NCBI GenBank assembly: GCA_025358485.1
Contig: JANYJJ010000211.1
Coordinates: forward strand, 1-46,511
Reading direction: 5' to 3'
Source: Burkholderiales bacterium
Lineage (GTDB): Bacteria; Pseudomonadota; Gammaproteobacteria; Burkholderiales; Burkholderiaceae_C
DNA length: 46,511 nt
This document shows positions 16,415 to 28,400 of the stretch, one piece after another (the stretch's first letter is position 1; each line of letters begins with the position of its first letter). The notes beneath the pieces were generated by a model. That model did no database searches. It was not told where the DNA came from and saw only the letters and a program-made list of their open reading frames with translations. The position numbers and the translations under genes were made by a program.

Positions 16415-16783
16415 CGTTCGCCCTGAGGTATCGAAGGGCCAGCAAACTCCGAACGGGCGGGCTGAGGGGTTCAGAAGTCAGCGCTTGGGAAATGATGTGC
16501 GTGGCGCTGGCTTCGATACCTCAGCCCGAACGGGTCGGGTCGGGTCGGGTCGGGTCGGGTCGGGTCGGGTCGGGTCGGGTCGGGTCGGGGCGGGTCGGGC
16601 AAGGCTGCGGGGGGGAAGGTGGCAAAACGGTTGCGGGGTCACACGCCTGTTGCCATCCAAAACCCGTTCGCCCTGAGGTATCGAAGGGCCAGCAACCCCC
16701 GGTCGTCAGGACTGAGATACCGAAGGAAAGGCTTGCAGAAATAATCGGCGTGGCACAGGCTTCGATACCTCAGCCCGAACGGG
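16415..16783. repeat. Two paired copies of the dispersed repeat
   Basis: A repeat with core CCTGAGGTATCGAAGG lies forward at 16415-16445 and again, identical, at 16665-16695, 250 bp on. An inverted copy lies at 16509-16534 and again, identical, at 16758-16783. Each forward/inverted pair spans about 120 bp, like the paired units of interspersed mosaic elements. A degenerate extra copy sits near 16701-16726. The core itself is an imperfect hairpin (TTCG, CCT, AGG, CGAA). Confidence 0.88.
16531..16599 (+). repeat. CGGGT pentamer array, G-quadruplex-forming
   Basis: Eleven perfect CGGGT units (16531-16585) are followed by CGGGG, CGGGT and CGGG. On the plus strand, which is also the RNA strand for the transporter genes, this gives about 14 GGG tracts separated by 2-nt loops, the classic pattern for stable parallel G-quadruplexes. 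The array begins exactly where the inverted dispersed repeat ends in CGGG, which suggests it grew from that end. Confidence 0.92.
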
Positions 16784-16870
16784 GTTGAGGCGGGATGGCT
16801 GTAGCGCCAAACACCTGCTGCTGTCTCGCCGACACGCCGTTTCTCCGATTCACCAATTCGCCCCTTCTCT

Positions 16871-16902
16871 GCCCCACTGCCCCGCTGCCCCGCTGCCCCG
16901 CT
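16871..16902 (+). repeat. GCCCCGCT octamer repeat
   Basis: Four tandem octamers (GCCCCACT, then three GCCCCGCT) lie about 80 bp ahead of the permease start, at the right end of the repeat island. No promoter-like or protein-coding signal is evident in the surrounding 16784-16981 stretch. Confidence 0.85.
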
Positions 16903-16981
16903 GCCTCGCCGTCTCGCCATTTCTTCCCGACGCTCTTCAGCCATCACGCAAACTTCCCGCCTCGCAGAAACACCACCCTCC

Positions 16982-17854
16982 ATGCTGACCCTCCTCTTCG
17001 ACGGCGTCGCCTACGGCATGCTGCTTTTCGTATTGGCAGTGGGCTTGGCCGTGACTTTGGGCTTGATGAATTTCATCAACTTGGCGCACGGCGCTTTCGC
17101 CATGGCCGGTGGCTACACCACCGTGCTCCTGATGAACAAAATGGGCGTGCCTTTCTTGGCCACCCTGCCAATTGCCTTCATCGTCAGCGCCGCAGCAGGC
17201 GCGTTGCTAGAACGCACGCTGTACCGGCCCATGTACGCCAAGCCCCACCTCGACCAAGTGCTGTTCTCGATTGGCTTGGTCTTCATGACGGTGGCGGCGG
17301 TGGATTACTTCATCGGCTCGCAACAACAAATCATGCAGTTGCCGTCGTATTTGAAAGGTCGCCTCGACTTGGGTGCAGCGTCTGAATACATAGGCATCGG
17401 CAAGTACCGCCTGTTCATCATCGTGGTGTGCGCGCTGCTGACCATCGTGCTGCAAACGGTGTTGTCGCGCAGCCGCTTTGGCAGCCGCTTGCGCGCGGCG
17501 GTGGACGACCCGCGCGTGGCGTCTGGCTTGGGCATCGACGTGAACCGCGTGTTCTTGCTGACCTTTGCCGTGGGCTCGGGCTTGGCGGGTTTGGGCGGCG
17601 CGCTGGGCGCTGAAATCTTGGGCCTCGACCCCACCTTCCCGCTCAAATTCATGATTTACTTTTTGATCGTTGTCTCAGTGGGCGGCACCACCACCATCAC
17701 CGGGCCGTTGCTGGCGGCGCTGCTGCTGGGCATTGCCGATGTGGCTGGCAAGTACTACGTGCCCAAGCTCGGTGCGTTCATTGTTTATGCGCTGATGATT
17801 TTGATTTTGGTGTGGCGTCCGCAAGGGCTGTTTGGACGCGGGGCCACCAAATGA
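16982..17854 (+). CDS. livH: Liv-type ABC importer permease, LivH-like
   Basis: This 290-residue inner-membrane permease has about eight hydrophobic segments. Family features are the opening LLFDGVAYGMLLFVLAVGLAVTLGLMNFINLAHGAF and the conserved RAAVDDPRVASGLGIDVNRV and FALGSGLAGLGGALG-like stretches (here TFAVGSGLAGLGGAL). It pairs with the LivM-type permease encoded next, with which it overlaps by 4 bp (ATGA). The ATG at 16982 has no clear ribosome binding site and follows the repeat island. Translation signals here may therefore be weak or structured. Confidence 0.92.
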   Translation: MLTLLFDGVAYGMLLFVLAVGLAVTLGLMNFINLAHGAFAMAGGYTTVLLMNKMGVPFLATLPIAFIVSAAAGALLERTLYRPMYAKPHLDQVLFSIGLVFMTVAAVDYFIGSQQQIMQLPSYLKGRLDLGAASEYIGIGKYRLFIIVVCALLTIVLQTVLSRSRFGSRLRAAVDDPRVASGLGIDVNRVFLLTFAVGSGLAGLGGALGAEILGLDPTFPLKFMIYFLIVVSVGGTTTITGPLLAALLLGIADVAGKYYVPKLGAFIVYALMILILVWRPQGLFGRGATK

Positions 17855-18852
17855 AATCCTTGTCTGTTCATGAATCGGTAAAAGCGTCCTTGAAGCAAGA
17901 CACCGCTTGGCGCTGGTGGGAAGTGGCCTTGCTTTTGGCCGCCGCAGGGTCGTGGTTTTTGCTGGGCAAGCATTCGTTGTTGCTGAACGAAATTGCCATC
18001 CTCGCGCTGTTTGCGGTGTCGCTGGATTTGGTGCTGGGCTATGCCGGCATCGTCTCGCTGGGCCACGCGGCCTTCTTCGGCGTGGGTGCCTACAGCGCCG
18101 CGTTGTTTGCCAAACATGTGATGCCCGACCCGTGGGTGGGTTTGGCCATGGCCATTGCCATCAGCGCCGCGTTTGGTGCGCTGTGCAGCTTGTTGATCTT
18201 GCGCGGCTCCGACCTGACGCGCCTCATGGTCACGCTGGGCGTGGCGTCTGTCTTGTACGAGCTGGCCAACAAGTTAGACCACATCACCGGCGGGGCCGAC
18301 GGCCTGCAAGGCGTGGCGATGGGGCCGCTCATCACGCCCTTCGGCAGCTTTGCGTTTGACCTGCAAGGCCGCGTGGCGTTTGGCTATTCGCTCACGGTGT
18401 TGGTCGTGCTGTTGCTCGTGGCGCGCAAGCTGGTGCACTCGCCGTTTGGTGTGTCGCTGAAGGCGCTGCGCGACAACCGTTTGCGCGCTGCCAGCATCGG
18501 CTTGTCGGTGAATGCGCGCATTGCGGCGGTCTACACCGTGGCTGCCGCGCTGGCTGGTGCAGCCGGTGCGCTCACGGCGCAGACCAGCGGCTTTGCGTCG
18601 TTGGACGTGCTGGACTTTCACCGCAGCGCCGACGTGTTGTTGGTGCTGGTGATAGGCGGGACCGGCTATTTGTACGGCGGCATTTTTGGGGCCATCGCGT
18701 TCAAGCTGCTGCACGACTGGATTGCTGCATGGACGCCGCAGTACTGGACGTTTTGGATAGGCTTGTTCTTGGTGGTCTTGATGTTGGTGGGCCGCGAGCG
18801 TCTGTTGAAACCATGGACGTGGCTGCGCGCAAACCGTGGCAACGCATCATGA
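17851..18852 (+). CDS. livM: Liv-type ABC importer permease, LivM-like
   Basis: This 333-residue permease is the second membrane subunit of the importer. The start at 17851 overlaps the livH stop codon (ATGA). An N-terminal helix near residues 25-45 is followed by the LivM pattern AILALFAVSLDLVLGYAGIVSLGHAAFFGVGAYSAAL, then KALRDNRLRAASIGLSVNARIAAVYTVAAALAGAAGAL, and the typical end LVVLMLVGRERLLKP. It overlaps livG by 4 bp. Substrate identity lies mainly with the binding protein. Confidence 0.92.
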   Translation: MKSLSVHESVKASLKQDTAWRWWEVALLLAAAGSWFLLGKHSLLLNEIAILALFAVSLDLVLGYAGIVSLGHAAFFGVGAYSAALFAKHVMPDPWVGLAMAIAISAAFGALCSLLILRGSDLTRLMVTLGVASVLYELANKLDHITGGADGLQGVAMGPLITPFGSFAFDLQGRVAFGYSLTVLVVLLLVARKLVHSPFGVSLKALRDNRLRAASIGLSVNARIAAVYTVAAALAGAAGALTAQTSGFASLDVLDFHRSADVLLVLVIGGTGYLYGGIFGAIAFKLLHDWIAAWTPQYWTFWIGLFLVVLMLVGRERLLKPWTWLRANRGNAS

Positions 18853-19616
18853 CCAGCACCGTGCTTGAAACCCACGCACTGCAAAAGCGCTTCGGCGGTT
18901 TGCTGGCCACCAACGACGTGTCTTTGAAGCTTGAAAAAGGCGCACGCCACGCCCTCATCGGCCCCAACGGCGCAGGCAAAACCACGCTCATCAATTTGCT
19001 GACCGGCGTGCTCGCACCCACCGCCGGGCGCATTGCCTTGGACGGCCAAGACATCACGCATTTGGCGTCGCACTTGCGGGTGCGGCGCGGCATGGTGCGC
19101 ACCTTTCAAATCAACCAACTGTTCAATGAGCTGACGCCTTTGCAGTCGCTGGCGCTGACGGCCTCAAGGCAACTCGGCATCAGCGCGCAGTGGTGGAAGC
19201 CGCTGGGAACCGACGCACGCGTGCTTGAAAAATGCGAGGCCTTGCTCAAGCAATTTCACCTTGACGACGTGATGAACCAAACCGTGTCGCAACTCGCCTA
19301 CGGCAAACGGCGCTTGCTAGAAATTGCCACCGCCCTGGCCTGCGAGCCGCGCGTGCTCTTGCTCGACGAGCCGGTGGCCGGTGTGCCCGAAGGCGAACGC
19401 GAAGAGATTTTTGACACCGTCAACGCGCTGCCCGCCGACGTGTCGATCTTGCTGATCGAACACGACATGGACTTGGTCTTCAACTTTGCGCGCACGGTGA
19501 CCGTGATGGTGAATGGCGCGGTGTTTGCCGAGGGCGATGTGCAAAGCATCTCAACCGACCCGCGCGTGAAAGCGGTCTATCTCGGCCAAAGCCATGGGCA
19601 AGCAGAACATGGCTGA
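18849..19616 (+). CDS. livG: Liv-type ABC importer ATPase, LivG-like
   Basis: This 255-residue ATPase starts at 18849, overlapping the livM stop codon; the frame is open further upstream only inside livM. Walker A is GPNGAGKTT, the signature is LAYGKRRLLEIA (a LivG-type variant of LSGGQ), Walker B is VLLLDEPVAGV and the H-loop His lies in LLIEHDMDLVF. RRGMVRTFQINQLFNELTP is the LivG Q-loop region. It forms a heterodimer with the next gene product and drives uptake through the two permeases. Confidence 0.93.
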   Translation: MTSTVLETHALQKRFGGLLATNDVSLKLEKGARHALIGPNGAGKTTLINLLTGVLAPTAGRIALDGQDITHLASHLRVRRGMVRTFQINQLFNELTPLQSLALTASRQLGISAQWWKPLGTDARVLEKCEALLKQFHLDDVMNQTVSQLAYGKRRLLEIATALACEPRVLLLDEPVAGVPEGEREEIFDTVNALPADVSILLIEHDMDLVFNFARTVTVMVNGAVFAEGDVQSISTDPRVKAVYLGQSHGQAEHG

Positions 19617-20328
19617 CTTGCTGACAGCGCTTTTGACAGTAAATGGCTTGAAATCTGGCTACGGCGAAGCTGTGGTGGTGCAGGGCGTGTCGTTCAATCT
19701 GGCGCAAGGCGAGTCGCTGGCCTTGTTGGGCCGCAACGGCACCGGCAAAACCACGCTGCTCAACACCTTGGTCGGCGTGACGCGCCGCCACGCGGGCAGC
19801 ATTCACCTCGGCGGCGTTGACATCAGCGCCACGCCGCCGCATCGCCGCGCTGCTGCAGGCATAGGCTGGGTTCCGCAAGAACGCAACATTTTCAAGTCGC
19901 TCACCGTAGAAGAAAACCTCACCGCCGTGGCCAGAGTCGGCCCGTGGAATGTGGCGCGTGCGTATGAAATGTTCCCGCGCTTGGCCGAACGCAAAACCAA
20001 CCTCGGCAATCAGTTGTCGGGCGGTGAGCAGCAGATGCTGGCGGTCGCGCGCGCCTTGGTGTTGAACCCAAAACTGTTGTTGCTTGACGAGCCCCTCGAA
20101 GGCTTGGCACCCATCATCGTGGAAGAGTTGCTGCGTTCGATTGCGCGCGTGACCCAAGAAGAAGGCCTGAGCGTCATCATCGTCGAACAAAACCCCCGGT
20201 TAATTCTGCCCATCACCCAACGCGCCATCGTGTTGGACCGCGGCGCGGTGGTGCACAGCGGCGACAGCGCAGCGCTGTTGGCTGACCCGGCTTTGCTTGA
20301 GAAATGGCTGGCAGTGGCGCGGACTTGA
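19594..20328 (+). CDS. livF: Liv-type ABC importer ATPase, LivF-like
   Basis: This 244-residue ATPase completes the importer. Walker A is GRNGTGKTT, the Q-loop region is GWVPQERNIFKSLTVEENL, the signature LSGGEQQMLAVARAL, Walker B LLLLDEPLEGLAP and the H-loop-like segment IIVEQNPRLIL (Gln in place of His, as is usual in LivF). Two ATGs are possible, 19594 and 19609 (MADLLTALL); both overlap the end of livG and neither has a strong ribosome binding site. No terminator is evident before the next gene. Confidence 0.92.
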   Translation: MGKQNMADLLTALLTVNGLKSGYGEAVVVQGVSFNLAQGESLALLGRNGTGKTTLLNTLVGVTRRHAGSIHLGGVDISATPPHRRAAAGIGWVPQERNIFKSLTVEENLTAVARVGPWNVARAYEMFPRLAERKTNLGNQLSGGEQQMLAVARALVLNPKLLLLDEPLEGLAPIIVEELLRSIARVTQEEGLSVIIVEQNPRLILPITQRAIVLDRGAVVHSGDSAALLADPALLEKWLAVART

Positions 20329-20348
20329 GCTGACGGAACCTTCAAATA

Positions 20349-20399
20349 CCTTGATATTTTTTCCTTGCATATTTAATACGTCATGTTTAATATACAAGG
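20349..20399 (+). promoter_or_regulatory. AT-rich operator-like repeats at the ATPase start
   Basis: CCTTG followed by ATATT occurs at 20349 and again at 20363, 14 bp apart. An inverted copy (AATATaCAAGG) ends at 20399, directly against the ATG at 20400. The last two form an imperfect inverted repeat over 20363-20399. The segment is far more AT-rich than its surroundings and leaves no room for a normal Shine-Dalgarno site. Its function is inferred. Confidence 0.55.
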
Positions 20400-21542
20400 A
20401 TGTTTGATCGATCTGCCGCTGAAAAAATTCGCCACCAACTCGGCTTCAGCCCCGCTGTGGCCATTTTGGGTGCGCGCCAAATTGGCAAAACCACACTGGC
20501 CCGCGAGATAGCCCAAGAGCACGCCAACTCGCTTTATCTCGACTTGGAAACCGCCGCTGACCGAGCGAAGCTGGCGCAACCCGGTGCATTTTTTCAAAGC
20601 AATCGACACCGCTTGTTGGTGCTGGATGAGATTCAAAATCTGCCCGACGTGTTCAGCGAAATGCGCGGCGAGATCGATGCGGATCGGCGCGCGGGTCGCT
20701 TCTTGGTGCTGGGCTCAGCCTCGTTCAAACTGCTGCGGCAATCGCAGTCGTTGGCGGGTCGGCTGACGCTGGTGGACATGGCACCGCTGCTGCTGAGCGA
20801 AGTGCATCGGCGTTTTGAAGACATCCAAACCCTGTGGCTGCGTGGTGGTTTTCCAGACAGCTTCACCGCAGCGAATGACCTGACGTCGTGGGTGTGGCGC
20901 GAGAGTTTTGTTCGGCATTTTTTGAACACCGATTTGCCCAACTTGGGCATCGCCGTGCAGCCGGAATTGATGAACCGTTTTTGGCGCATGACAGCGCACT
21001 TGCACGGTCAGCTTTTCAACGCGTCGAGCATTGCCAATTCATTGGGTCTGTCTGCGCCCACCGTCACGCGCTACCTCGACCATTTGTGCAGCGCCCTGAT
21101 GCTGCGACGCTTGGAGCCTTACCACGCCAACTTGGGCAAACGCCTGGTGAAGTCGCCCAAGGTGTACGTGCGCGACAGCGGCTTGTTGCACTACCTTTTG
21201 GGCATGCGCAGCGTGAACGACTTGCTGGGGCACCCGAGCACGGGCGCTTCGTGGGAAGGCTTTGTGGTGGAACAAATTTGCAGCCAACTGGACGAGGGCA
21301 GTCAGGTGTCTTTCTACCGAACCGCAGCAGGCGCGGAGCTAGACATGGTGATCGAGACCGGCAGCAAAAAAATCGGCGTGGAGATCAAATTTTCCAGCGC
21401 ACCCAAACCAACCAAAGGCTTTTGGCAAGCCTGTGAAGACGTCGGTGTGCAACGCGCTTATGTGGTGGCCCCGGTGCGTGAGGGCTGGCCGATGGCGGCC
21501 AATGTGGACGTGGTGTCGCCGGTGGACTTGCCGTTTTTGTGA
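20400..21542 (+). CDS. AAA ATPase with DUF4143 domain
   Basis: This 380-residue protein has the AAA_14 + DUF4143 architecture. Walker A is GARQIGKTT (residues 24-32), Walker B LLVLDEIQNLPD (about 73-84) and the sensor-like stretch is FLVLGSASFKLL. The C-terminal DUF4143 region has a winged-helix-like part (SIANSLGLSAPTVTRYLDHL) and the nuclease-like GAELDMVIETGSKKIGVEIKFS, which resembles the E-K core of restriction-type folds. These ATPases are widespread, often horizontally moved, and of unknown function. The ATG is fused to an AT-rich inverted repeat. The gene is convergent with ligA, only 13 bp away. Confidence 0.9.
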   Translation: MFDRSAAEKIRHQLGFSPAVAILGARQIGKTTLAREIAQEHANSLYLDLETAADRAKLAQPGAFFQSNRHRLLVLDEIQNLPDVFSEMRGEIDADRRAGRFLVLGSASFKLLRQSQSLAGRLTLVDMAPLLLSEVHRRFEDIQTLWLRGGFPDSFTAANDLTSWVWRESFVRHFLNTDLPNLGIAVQPELMNRFWRMTAHLHGQLFNASSIANSLGLSAPTVTRYLDHLCSALMLRRLEPYHANLGKRLVKSPKVYVRDSGLLHYLLGMRSVNDLLGHPSTGASWEGFVVEQICSQLDEGSQVSFYRTAAGAELDMVIETGSKKIGVEIKFSSAPKPTKGFWQACEDVGVQRAYVVAPVREGWPMAANVDVVSPVDLPFL

Positions 21543-21555
21543 ACGCTGGGCGCTT

Positions 21556-24036
<2,481 letters not shown>

Positions 24037-24183
24037 TCAGCAACCGATGGCCATCTCTGCCGTTGGCTTTGACGCTGGCCCTGAAGCACCTGCAAAGGAC
24101 TGTGACCCAAGACAACGCGTCAACACACTGCGCGGGCTTCAGCGGTTCGATCTGGCACAGATCTGCTGTTTTGCGCTGCGCGG

Positions 24184-24199
24184 CTCGGGCTCGCCCGAG
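24184..24199 (-). terminator. Weak hairpin after zipA
   Basis: CTCGGG-CTCG-CCCGAG lies 13 bp downstream of the zipA stop and can form a 6-bp GC stem with a 4-nt loop. No T-run follows on the minus strand, so it is at best a partial terminator. The rest of the 268-bp gap to ligA holds nothing I recognise. Confidence 0.3.
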
Positions 24200-24211
24200 G
24201 TCAACCCACCA

Positions 24212-25372
24212 TCAGCTGAACAAACGCCGCGCGGCGGCTGACCCTGCGGCCAAATCATGCGCTTCCAAGCGCTGATAAAGCTGGTTCAGCTCGCCGCCAA
24301 TCGACGCAAAACCTTCGTTGCTCAAGGCGTTGCCGTTGTCGTCCACCAGCGCCGCTTCCATGCTCAGGGCCAGAGCTTGCGCGCTGGCTTGCCACGCTGC
24401 AAATGGGGCTGGTGTCGCAACCAGCGCAACGTTGGGATCAGTGCTTGGGGCCGTCTGCGGCACGTCAAAGCTCACAGTCACATCGCGCAGTGACACGGGG
24501 CTGCTGGTGTTGGGGTCTTGCGCGGCCAAGGCCACTTGTGAATCGAAGCTGAGCGACAGCACGGGCGGCGCGCCTTCTTCTTGGCTGGGCAACACCATGC
24601 GGCCCGGCAACACGCCCGCCACAAAGCCTTGACGCGAGGCGTGCTGCTGGATGTAGCCAACGCTCCAGGCGGCACCGCGCGCTTTCAAGTGCACGGCCAA
24701 TTGGGCGTCGTGGTCGCCCGCAAAAGCGTCCAACTCGCGCGCCCGCGCCACCACGTCAAGCATGTCGGGGAAGTCGGGCATGGCGTTCACTGACTCGGCG
24801 AAAGCCTGGATTTTTTGCACAAATTCTGAATACTCAATTTCGTTCAACGCGCCGGTGCGATTGGCCATTTGCACACCGGCTTGCAGCTCGCTGTACTGAG
24901 CTTTGGGCATGGGTGCTTCCCACTCACCATTGACGGTGCTGAGCCCTTCGATGGCAAATGGTTTGCCACCGGCCCGGCGCGTGCTGGGCAAGTGGGCCAG
25001 CACAAAAGCGCCGGAAACAGGCGCGTCCAATTTCAGCGTGGCCATCGCATCGATCAGCGCATCCAAGCGCGGCGTGTTACGGCGCGGCAGTTGGAATTCA
25101 GGCAGCTCACTTGCTGCCAAGCCAACGGCGCTTGCTGCGTTTGCGGCATTTGCGGGGTTTGTGGCGTTTGTGGCGTTTGCAGCACTTTCTGCATAGGCAA
25201 CGTCCATCACCGGCTCACGCTGCTCGGCCGGGTCGGCGCGGTCGGCTGGATCTGCCCGCACAGGCTCGCTTTGTTTGGGCCCGGCCTTGCGCGCGGACCA
25301 CGCACCGTGCGCCACCACACCGGCCAGCACCAAGCCACCCGCAGCGGCCAAGGCGGTCATCAGATCTGCCAT
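24212..25372 (-). CDS. zipA: ZipA-like cell division protein
   Basis: This 386-residue inner-membrane protein is expected to tether FtsZ filaments to the membrane at the division site. A single N-terminal helix (residues 2-25, LMTALAAAGGLVLAGVVAHGAW) is followed by a flexible, Ala/Pro/Asn-rich linker to about residue 90 and a globular C-terminal domain resembling the FtsZ-binding domain (GALNEIEYSEFVQKIQAFAESVN; LYQRLEAHDLAAGS). The ZipA call rests mainly on architecture and on its place between smc and ligA, which is the standard order in Burkholderiales. Sequence identity to E. coli ZipA is low. Confidence 0.85.
   Translation of the reverse strand: MADLMTALAAAGGLVLAGVVAHGAWSARKAGPKQSEPVRADPADRADPAEQREPVMDVAYAESAANATNATNPANAANAASAVGLAASELPEFQLPRRNTPRLDALIDAMATLKLDAPVSGAFVLAHLPSTRRAGGKPFAIEGLSTVNGEWEAPMPKAQYSELQAGVQMANRTGALNEIEYSEFVQKIQAFAESVNAMPDFPDMLDVVARARELDAFAGDHDAQLAVHLKARGAAWSVGYIQQHASRQGFVAGVLPGRMVLPSQEEGAPPVLSLSFDSQVALAAQDPNTSSPVSLRDVTVSFDVPQTAPSTDPNVALVATPAPFAAWQASAQALALSMEAALVDDNGNALSNEGFASIGGELNQLYQRLEAHDLAAGSAAARRLFS
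25136..25189 (-). repeat. Six 9-bp repeats in the zipA linker
   Basis: Tandem 9-mers of the GCGTTTGTG type encode the ANA/TNA/TNP/ANA/ANA part of the flexible linker on the minus strand. Length changes by whole units would keep the frame and probably be tolerated there. Confidence 0.8.
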
Positions 25373-25448
25373 GGGTGTTTCTCAGAAAATGTTAGGAGCT
25401 GCAAACGCGGTTTCAAACGCGGTTTCAAACGTGCTTTCACATGCGTTT

Positions 25449-28400
25449 TCATGCGGCCTCGGCCAACTGGACAGCCACTTCCATGTCCACCGTCACGATG
25501 CGCGACACGCCTTGCTCTTGCATGGTCACGCCGATGAGTTGCTCGGCCATTTCCATGGCAATTTTGTTGTGACTGATGAACAAGAACTGCGTGCCCTTGG
25601 CCATCTCTTTGACCAGCTTGGCATAGCGCTCGGTGTTGGCGTCGTCCAGCGGCGCATCGACCTCGTCCAGCAAACAAAACGGCGCGGGGTTGAGCTGAAA
25701 AATCGCAAACACCAAGGCGATGGCCGTGAGCGCTTTTTCGCCTCCCGACAGCAAATGGATGGTGCTGTTTTTCTTGCCTGGCGGATGCGCCATGACCTGC
25801 ACGCCCGAGTCCAAAATCTCGTCGCCGGTCATCACCAACTTGGCATTGCCGCCGCCAAACAAGCTCGGGAACATGCGGCCGAAATGCAGGTTGACTTGGT
25901 CAAACGTGCTGCTCAACAAGTCGCGTGTTTCCAAGTCAATTTTGTGAATGGCGTCTTGCAGCGTGGTGATGGCCTCGTTCAAGTCGGCGTACTGCGCATC
26001 TAGAAAAGTCTTGCGCTCGGTAGAGGCCGTCAGTTCGTCCAGCGCGGCCAAATTCACCGCGCCCAAAGCGTTGATGTCGCGCGTGATGCGGTCAATCTCG
26101 CTTTGCAAACCGTGCAACTTCACCGCACCCGTTTCGATGCCTTGCGCCAGCACGTCCATGTCGACCGCAACCGCCACCAATTGCTCCAAATACTGCGCGC
26201 CGCCAAGCTGCGCGGCTTGTTCTTCCAATTGCAGTTTGGTGATTTGGTCGCGCAGCGGTTGCAGGCTTTGCTCATGCGCCATGCGCTGTTCGTCGGCGCG
26301 GCACAGGCGCAGGGTCAGGTCGTCGTATTCACTGCGCTTGGCGCCCAAGGCGGTCTCGCGCGTCAGGCGCAAGGCCAGCGCGGCTTGCAAGCCCACTTGG
26401 GCCGACGCGTCGGTGAGGCGCGCCAGTTCTTCGCTCAAGCTGGCTTCGGTTTTTTGATTCACTGCCACTTGCTGCAAGGCCGCATCGATGCCGCGCTGCA
26501 ACTCGCTGCGCCGCGCCGCCAGCGACCGCGATGAGAACTGCGCCTCTTGCGCTTTGCGCTCCAGCGCGCGCAGTTGTTCGCGCGCATCGCTGAGTTTGCG
26601 CTCGCCGTTGATGACGGCTTCATCCAAGTCAGCATGGCGTTCTTGCGTCGTGGCCAACTGCATGTCCAGCTCTTCGAAGCGACCTTCGCCTGTGGCGCGG
26701 CGTTCGGCCAGTTCTTCTTGCTGGCCGTTGATTTCAGCCAACTCGTCGTCCAACTGACCACGGCGCGAACTGGTCTGCTCGGCTTGCTGTGACAAGCGCA
26801 GCAATTCCACTTGCAATTGATGCGCGCGACTCTGTGCTTCGGTCGCCTCACGACGGGCCACCACCAAGCGCTGCGCGGTGTCGGTGTAGGCCGCCTCGGC
26901 GCGTACCAAGGCGCTGCGCGACTCCTCGCTGATGAGCGTTTGCGCGCGCAATTGCCGGCCCAAGTTCTCAATTTCTTGGGCGCGCGCCAGCATGCCGGCT
27001 TGCTCAGAATCGGGCGCGTAAAACGCCACTGCAAACTGGCTCACGGTGTGACCTTCGCGGGTCATGATGACTTCGCCGTGGCTCAACTTGCTGCGCGCGG
27101 CCAAGGCTTCGTCCATGTGGGCGGCGGTGTAGACGCCTTCCAGCCAATCGTTGAGCAAGGCCTTCAAACCTGCTTCGCCAACACCCACCAATCGCAGCAA
27201 ATCGCTCAAGCGCGGCAGCGTTTGGTGACTGTTCGCAATGGCAGCCTGCGGCGGCGTGTAGAAGGCCAACTTGGCCGGCGGGGCGTCAGACGCGAAGGCG
27301 CGCACAGACTCGATCCGGCCCACTTCCAGCGCGTTGATGCGCTCGCGCAGGGCCGACTCCAAGGCAGTCTCCCAACCCGATTCGATGTGAATTCGCGTCC
27401 ACAAACCTTGCAAAGATTCCAGGCCGTGTTTGGCCAACCACGGCTTCAGCTTGCCTTCGGTTTGCACTTTTTCTTGCAAGGCGCGCAGCGCTTCCAGACG
27501 CGCGCTCAGCTCCGTCAAACGGCCGCCTTCCGCGTTGGCTTGGGCTTGACGGTGGCGTCGGTCTTCTTCAGTCAGCGGCGCTTGGGTGTTGAGTTCTTCC
27601 AACCGCGCATCGGCGACGCTTTGGGTTTCTTCGGCAACGGCGAACTGCTGCTTCAACTCATTCAAACGCTGCATGTCGGGCGCGGCCAGTTGCTGCTTTT
27701 CAGCCACCAACTTTTCGCGCCGCACGCCCAAGCGGTTGTTCTGGTCTTCGACGTTGCGACTTTCAGACGCCAGCACTTGAATTTGCTGCTGCACACCGGC
27801 CACCACGGTGCGCTGTTCGTTGGCGGCGGCTTGCGCCGCGCGCACGGCTTCTTCCAACACGGGTTGGTTCGCGGCTTGTTCTTCAGCCTGTGCAGCCAGC
27901 ACTTCAGATTGCTCGTCGGCACCAGCGATGTTCTCGGCCGTGCGCTCCAACTCTTCTTGCGCCTGCGCTTGGCGCTCAGCCCAATGCTGGCTTTGCGCTT
28001 TCAATTCGATCAACTGCGCCTCGGCCCGTTGGCGGCCTTCCACCACATAACGAATGCGCTCTTCCAGGCGGCTGACTTCCAACGCCGCTTCAGCCAAAAA
28101 ACCTTGCGAGGTGTGCAGCTCATCGCTGGCGGCGTAGTGCGCCTGACGTATGGTTTCCAGCTCGGCCTCGCCGTGGCGCAGCTCGGCGGTGCGGGCCTCC
28201 AAAGCGGTGACGGCAGCTTGCACTTCTTTGGTCACGCGCAGCTGCTCGGCAGACGCGTCGCGGTGTTTCAAAAACCACAACTGATGCAGCTTGAGCGTGC
28301 CTTGCTCTTGCAGGCCGCGGTACTGCGTGGCCACTTCGGCTTGCTTTTCCAGCTTGTCGAGGTTGCTGTTCAGCTCGCGAAGAATGTCGTCCACGCGGGT

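Noticed and set aside
25373-25448. Regulatory repeat between smc and zipA (GGTTTCAAACG units)
   Set aside because: Two to three imperfect copies in 76 bp look like simple slippage; no symmetry or spacing suggests a binding site.
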